A DNA stretch of 10,668 nt, from assembly GCA_902519635.1 (NCBI GenBank), contig CABYKW010000015.1, forward strand, positions 1 through 10,668. The letters run 5' to 3'. The number at the start of each line of letters is the position of its first letter. The first letter of the stretch is position 1. Under the pieces are notes generated by a model. It had not been told where the DNA came from and searched no databases. It saw only the letters and a list, made by a program, of their open reading frames with translations. The DNA comes from an uncultured Pelagibacteraceae bacterium. Lineage in GTDB: Bacteria > Pseudomonadota > Alphaproteobacteria > Pelagibacterales > Pelagibacteraceae. This document shows positions 6,948 through 10,668 of this stretch, piece by piece. The translations under genes were made by a program, and so were the position numbers.

Positions 6948-6993
6948 TTAAATAAAGTATCAAATATCTAGATTTTCGACTATTTTCTAAATT

Positions 6994-8433
6994 ATGAATA
7001 ATAAAATGTTAAAATTCGTTGATTTAAAACAAGAGGCACCTTTTAAGAGAGATACTAAAAAAAGAAGCCAAGATTTTAATGAAATATATGATGAATTTAT
7101 AAATGCTAAAGCCAAAGAACAGTCCAGTAGATGTTCACAGTGTGGAGTTCCATTTTGTCAAATTCATTGTCCTCTGAGTAATAATATTCCTGACTGGCTT
7201 AAACTAACAGCAGAAGGCAGGTTACAAGAAGCTTATGAAGTTGCTCAAAGCACAAATAATATGCCTGAAGTCTGTGGAAGAATTTGTCCCCAAGATAGAT
7301 TATGTGAAGGTAATTGCGTTATAGAACAATCAGGTCATGGAACAGTTACGATTGGGTCGGTTGAAAAATATATTACAGATACAGCTTGGGAAAAAGGGTG
7401 GGTTAAACCATTAAGAGTTAAAAAAGAATCAAAACAATCTGTTGGAATTATTGGTGCAGGACCTGCTGGATTAGCATGTGCAGAAGAATTAAGAAAATCA
7501 GGTTATCAAGTTACTATTTATGATAGATACGATAGACCAGGCGGATTGTTAATTTATGGAATCCCAAATTTTAAACTAGAAAAATTTGTTGTAGAAAGAA
7601 GAACTAATCTTTTAAAAGAAAGCGGAATAAAGTTTGTACAGAATTTTGAAGTTGGCAAAGATAAGACTTTAGATCAATTGAGAGAAAAACATGACTCAAT
7701 ATTAATAGCCACAGGAGTTTACAAAGCTAGAGAAATAGATGTTCCTGGACAAGATTTAAAAAATATTTTTCCTGCTATGGAATTTTTAACTGCTTCTAAC
7801 AAAAAAGGATTAGGAGATAAAGTTGAGATTTTTGACAACGGAACTTTAAATGCACAAGAAAAGAATGTTGTTGTAATTGGAGGAGGGGATACTGCAATGG
7901 ATTGTGTACGAACTGCAGTAAGACAAAAAGCAAAATCTGTAAAGTGTTTATATAGAAGAGATGAAGAAAATATGCCGGGTTCAGCTAGAGAAGTTAAAAA
8001 TGCTATAGAAGAAGGAGTTGAATTTATTTGGCTAAGTAGCCCAAAAAAATTTTTAGGACAAAATATTGTACAGCAAGTAGAGGTAAATAAGATGAAATTA
8101 GGTGAACCAGATTCTTCAGGAAGAAAAAAACCAATTATAGAGCCAGGTTCTGAGTTTAAACTACCTGCAGATCTAGTAATAAGATCTCTAGGTTTTGATC
8201 CAGAAAATTTACCAAAACTTTTTAACGCAAATGATTTAGCTATCTCTAAATGGGGTACAATTAAAATAGATCTACAAACTATGCAAACAAACATCGAAGG
8301 AGTTTTTGCTGCAGGAGATATTGTAAGAGGTGCATCATTAGTAGTTTGGGCGATCAAGGATGGAAGAGACGCAGCTATCCAAATAGAAAAATATTTAAAA
8401 ACCAAATTAGAAAAATCAATTAGAGCAGCATAA
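6994..8433 (+). CDS. gltD: Glutamate synthase (NADPH) small (beta) subunit
   Basis: The 479-residue FAD- and iron-sulphur-containing subunit takes electrons from NADPH and passes them to the GltB subunit, which makes two glutamates from glutamine and 2-oxoglutarate (GOGAT half of ammonia assimilation). The N-terminus holds two cysteine clusters for [4Fe-4S] centres: CSQCGVPFCQIHCP (Cys47, 50, 55, 59) and CGRICPQDRLCEGNC (Cys94, 98, 104, 108). These are followed by the FAD dinucleotide fold GIIGAGPAGLAC (151-162), the NADPH fold VVVIGGGDTAMDC (292-304), and the C-terminal flavin-contact motif GVFAAGDIVRG. Length fits characterised GltD (about 470-480). The ATG at 6994 could be replaced by the one at 7006 (MLKFVDL); neither has a Shine-Dalgarno. 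gltB follows after only five bases, so the two are co-transcribed. Related small-subunit-like enzymes exist (dihydropyrimidine dehydrogenase, NfnB), but the adjoining gltB settles the identity. Confidence 0.97.
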   Translation: MNNKMLKFVDLKQEAPFKRDTKKRSQDFNEIYDEFINAKAKEQSSRCSQCGVPFCQIHCPLSNNIPDWLKLTAEGRLQEAYEVAQSTNNMPEVCGRICPQDRLCEGNCVIEQSGHGTVTIGSVEKYITDTAWEKGWVKPLRVKKESKQSVGIIGAGPAGLACAEELRKSGYQVTIYDRYDRPGGLLIYGIPNFKLEKFVVERRTNLLKESGIKFVQNFEVGKDKTLDQLREKHDSILIATGVYKAREIDVPGQDLKNIFPAMEFLTASNKKGLGDKVEIFDNGTLNAQEKNVVVIGGGDTAMDCVRTAVRQKAKSVKCLYRRDEENMPGSAREVKNAIEEGVEFIWLSSPKKFLGQNIVQQVEVNKMKLGEPDSSGRKKPIIEPGSEFKLPADLVIRSLGFDPENLPKLFNANDLAISKWGTIKIDLQTMQTNIEGVFAAGDIVRGASLVVWAIKDGRDAAIQIEKYLKTKLEKSIRAA

Positions 8434-8438
8434 TTAAA

Positions 8439-10668
8439 ATGAATAGATTTTTAAAAAATAAAAAACATTTAGCACAAAATTTTTCTTACGATGAAAAACT
8501 GGAACACGATGCTTGTGGAGTTGGGATGATAGCTACAACAAATGGAAAAAAATCAAGAAAAATTGTAGAATATGGAATCGAGGCTTTAAAAGCTATTTGG
8601 CATAGAGGCGCTGTTGATGCAGATGGAAAATCTGGGGATGGAGCAGGGATCCAAATAGAAATCTCTACAGATTTTTTTAAAGAAAAAATAATTTCTACTG
8701 GACAAACACTCGATGAAACCAAAAGAATTTGTGTTGGAATGGTATTTTTACCTAGAACAGATTATGCTGATCAAGAAAAATGTAGAGAAATCATAGAGTC
8801 TGTTCTTCTTGAAGAAAATTATCATATTTACGGGTGGCGACAAGTACCATTTAATTCACGTGTTTTAGGAAAAACAGCTGAGCAAAGTCGTCCTGAAATT
8901 GCTCAAGTTATGTTTAAAAAAAACAAAAATTTACAAACTAATGATCTAGAAAGAGATTTATTTGAAACTAGAAAAAAAATAGAAAAACTTGCTAGAGAAA
9001 ATCAATTAAAAAACTTTTATATATGTTCATTTAGTTCTAGATCAATAGTTTATAAAGGAATGTTTTTAGCGGAAATGTTAGCTGAATTTTATCCAGACTT
9101 GAATGATAAAAAGTTAACTTCTAGATTTGCAATATTTCATCAAAGATATTCTACTAATACCTTCCCAAGCTGGGATCTTGCGCAGCCTTTCAGAACTTTA
9201 GCACATAATGGAGAAATAAATACTTTAAAAGGAAATATAAACTGGATGAGAATTCATGAACAAGACATGTCCAGTCCATTATTTAAAGATGTAAAAAATT
9301 TGCTACCAGTTATTAGAAGCTCTTCAGACTCAGGCGCGCTCGACAACGTATTTGAGCTGTTAACCCATTCAGGTAAGTTGGCGCCATTAATTAAACTAAT
9401 GATGATTCCTGATGCATGGTCAAAGAGAAGTAAAACAGTCAAAAAAAATCATCAAGATTTTTTTAATTTTCTTAATAGCACTATAGAACCTTGGGATGGA
9501 CCAGCAGCAATTTGTGCAACTGATGCTAAATGGGTACTTGCTTCAACAGACAGAAATGGTCTTAGACCACTAAGGTATGCGATAACATCGAATGATTTAT
9601 TTTTTGCTGGTTCAGAAACTGGAATGATAAAGTTTCCAGAGGAAGATATTATTGAAAAAGGAAAATTAGGACCAGGTGAAATAATTGCAATAGATCTAAA
9701 AAAGGGTAAACTTTTTAAAGACAAAGAAATCAAAGATTTATTAGCGAAGGATTATAAAAAATATAATAAACAAATCATTGATCTCGATAAAAAAATATCA
9801 ACACATAATGAAAAAGCAAATTTTACAGGCGAAGAACTAAAAAAAAGACAATATTTATCTGGGATAAGCATTGAAGATTTAGAATTAATTTTACACCCAA
9901 TGGCCGAGGAGGGCAAAGAAGCTTCAGGCTCAATGGGCGACGATACTCCAGTAGCAGTTCTTTCAAGTCACTTCAGGCCGGTGTCACACTATTTTAGACA
10001 AAACTTCAGCCAGGTTACCAATCCTCCTATTGACTCATTAAGAGAAAATAAAGTTATGAGTTTAAAAACTAGATTTGGTAATCTTGGGAATATATTAGAC
10101 TTTGATAATTTAACAAAGGATGACATTTTTGTATTAGACAGCCCAATTCTTACTAATTCTCAATTAAAAATATTTAAAAAAATTTTTTCAAAAAAAATTA
10201 AAGAGGTAGATTGTACTTTTGAAATTAACTCTTCGCTAAAAGATCGAATAGAGTCAATTAAATCCGAATGTGAAATAGCAGTTAGAGAAGGAAGCTCTAC
10301 TTTAATACTTTCGGATAAAAATATTACAGAAGAAAAAGCAAGTATACCAAGCGCATTAACCGTTGGAGCAGTTCATTCTCATCTAATTAAAAATGGTCTT
10401 AGAGGATACTGTTCTTTAAACGTAGAATGTTCAGATGCATTAGACACTCATTCATTTGCTGTTTTAATTGGAGTAGGAGCCACAACAATTAATCCTTACT
10501 TAGCAATCGATAGTATTCAACAAAGATTTGAAAAAAAATTATTTGGAAAATCTGATTTTGAAAGTTGTGTTAAAAAATTCAAGAAATCAATTGATGCAGG
10601 GCTTTTAAAAATTATGTCGAAAATGGGAATTTCTGTAATTAGCTCTTATAGAGGAGGATGTAACTTTG
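8439..10668 (+). CDS. gltB: Glutamate synthase (NADPH) large (alpha) subunit; N-terminal half only
   Basis: The first 743 codons of a protein normally near 1,500 residues. A short propeptide (25 residues) precedes Cys26 in HDACGVGMIA, the N-terminal nucleophile of the class II glutaminase domain exposed by self-cleavage. Glutaminase signatures follow: HRGAVDADGKSGDGAG (from residue 55), HQRYSTNTFPSW (from 234) and LAHNGEINTLKGN (about 254-266), then GDDTPVAVLS (from 500) in the central domain. The open frame runs to the edge at KMGISVISSYRGGCNF, just before the FMN/2-oxoglutarate synthase domain and the 3Fe-4S cysteines, which lie outside. The glutaminase releases ammonia from glutamine, which is channelled to the synthase site. 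The ATG at 8439 lies five bases after the gltD stop; translational re-initiation is plausible. No frameshift or stop was seen. Confidence 0.97.
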   Translation, partial: MNRFLKNKKHLAQNFSYDEKLEHDACGVGMIATTNGKKSRKIVEYGIEALKAIWHRGAVDADGKSGDGAGIQIEISTDFFKEKIISTGQTLDETKRICVGMVFLPRTDYADQEKCREIIESVLLEENYHIYGWRQVPFNSRVLGKTAEQSRPEIAQVMFKKNKNLQTNDLERDLFETRKKIEKLARENQLKNFYICSFSSRSIVYKGMFLAEMLAEFYPDLNDKKLTSRFAIFHQRYSTNTFPSWDLAQPFRTLAHNGEINTLKGNINWMRIHEQDMSSPLFKDVKNLLPVIRSSSDSGALDNVFELLTHSGKLAPLIKLMMIPDAWSKRSKTVKKNHQDFFNFLNSTIEPWDGPAAICATDAKWVLASTDRNGLRPLRYAITSNDLFFAGSETGMIKFPEEDIIEKGKLGPGEIIAIDLKKGKLFKDKEIKDLLAKDYKKYNKQIIDLDKKISTHNEKANFTGEELKKRQYLSGISIEDLELILHPMAEEGKEASGSMGDDTPVAVLSSHFRPVSHYFRQNFSQVTNPPIDSLRENKVMSLKTRFGNLGNILDFDNLTKDDIFVLDSPILTNSQLKIFKKIFSKKIKEVDCTFEINSSLKDRIESIKSECEIAVREGSSTLILSDKNITEEKASIPSALTVGAVHSHLIKNGLRGYCSLNVECSDALDTHSFAVLIGVGATTINPYLAIDSIQQRFEKKLFGKSDFESCVKKFKKSIDAGLLKIMSKMGISVISSYRGGCNF

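Noticed and set aside
7719..8405. Long minus-strand open frame (228 codons) opposite gltD, and further ones opposite gltB
   Set aside because: The sense strand carries intact GltD and GltB motifs throughout; the antisense products are Ser/Phe/Pro-rich with no recognisable domain.
1..10668. CRISPR arrays, insertion sequences, toxin-antitoxin pairs or defence genes
   Set aside because: No spaced direct repeats, terminal inverted repeats, transposase or nuclease motifs were found on either strand; the regions are filled by housekeeping genes.

Overview
The window looks like a piece of a small, streamlined, AT-rich alphaproteobacterial genome, most likely SAR11 (Pelagibacterales). The basis is very low GC, short spacers, almost no Shine-Dalgarno sequences, and the style of the proteins (Lys/Ile/Asn-rich versions of housekeeping enzymes). 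This assignment is inferred from composition and protein style, not from a marker gene.

Layout. Positions 1-2811 (minus) hold the first 937 codons of a homodimeric-type pyruvate dehydrogenase E1 (aceE). It carries a lipoyl domain fused to its N-terminus; the C-terminus runs off the left edge. A spacer of about 250 bp follows, holding one doubtful plus-strand small ORF (2888-3055) and one better-supported minus-strand small membrane-protein gene (3062-3196). Positions 3196-5769 (minus) are a probable transcription unit: an O-antigen-ligase/polymerase-like membrane protein, then acetyl-CoA acetyltransferase, then the 44-residue membrane protein whose start codon overlaps the thiolase stop. A complete tRNA-Arg(ACG) with encoded CCA lies at 5856-5932 (plus). 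uppP (undecaprenyl-diphosphate phosphatase) is at 6070-6828 (minus). Divergent from it and reaching the right edge is the glutamate synthase operon in the order gltD (6994-8433) then gltB (8439 to the edge, N-terminal half only).

How the genes relate. Three central functions are represented: pyruvate to acetyl-CoA (aceE), acetyl-CoA to acetoacetyl-CoA (thiolase), and ammonia assimilation (GltD/GltB). Two genes serve the envelope: UppP recycles the undecaprenyl carrier used for peptidoglycan and surface glycans, and the Wzy_C-type protein probably transfers or polymerises a lipid-linked glycan. The envelope genes flank the tRNA but point away from a shared promoter, so a functional link between them is only suggested.

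I see no CRISPR array, transposase, integrase, phage gene, long repeat or new multi-gene defence system. The most interesting points are the lipoyl domain on a homodimeric E1, the stop/start-coupled 44-residue membrane protein behind the thiolase, and the palindrome next to a perfect -10 box in front of gltD.
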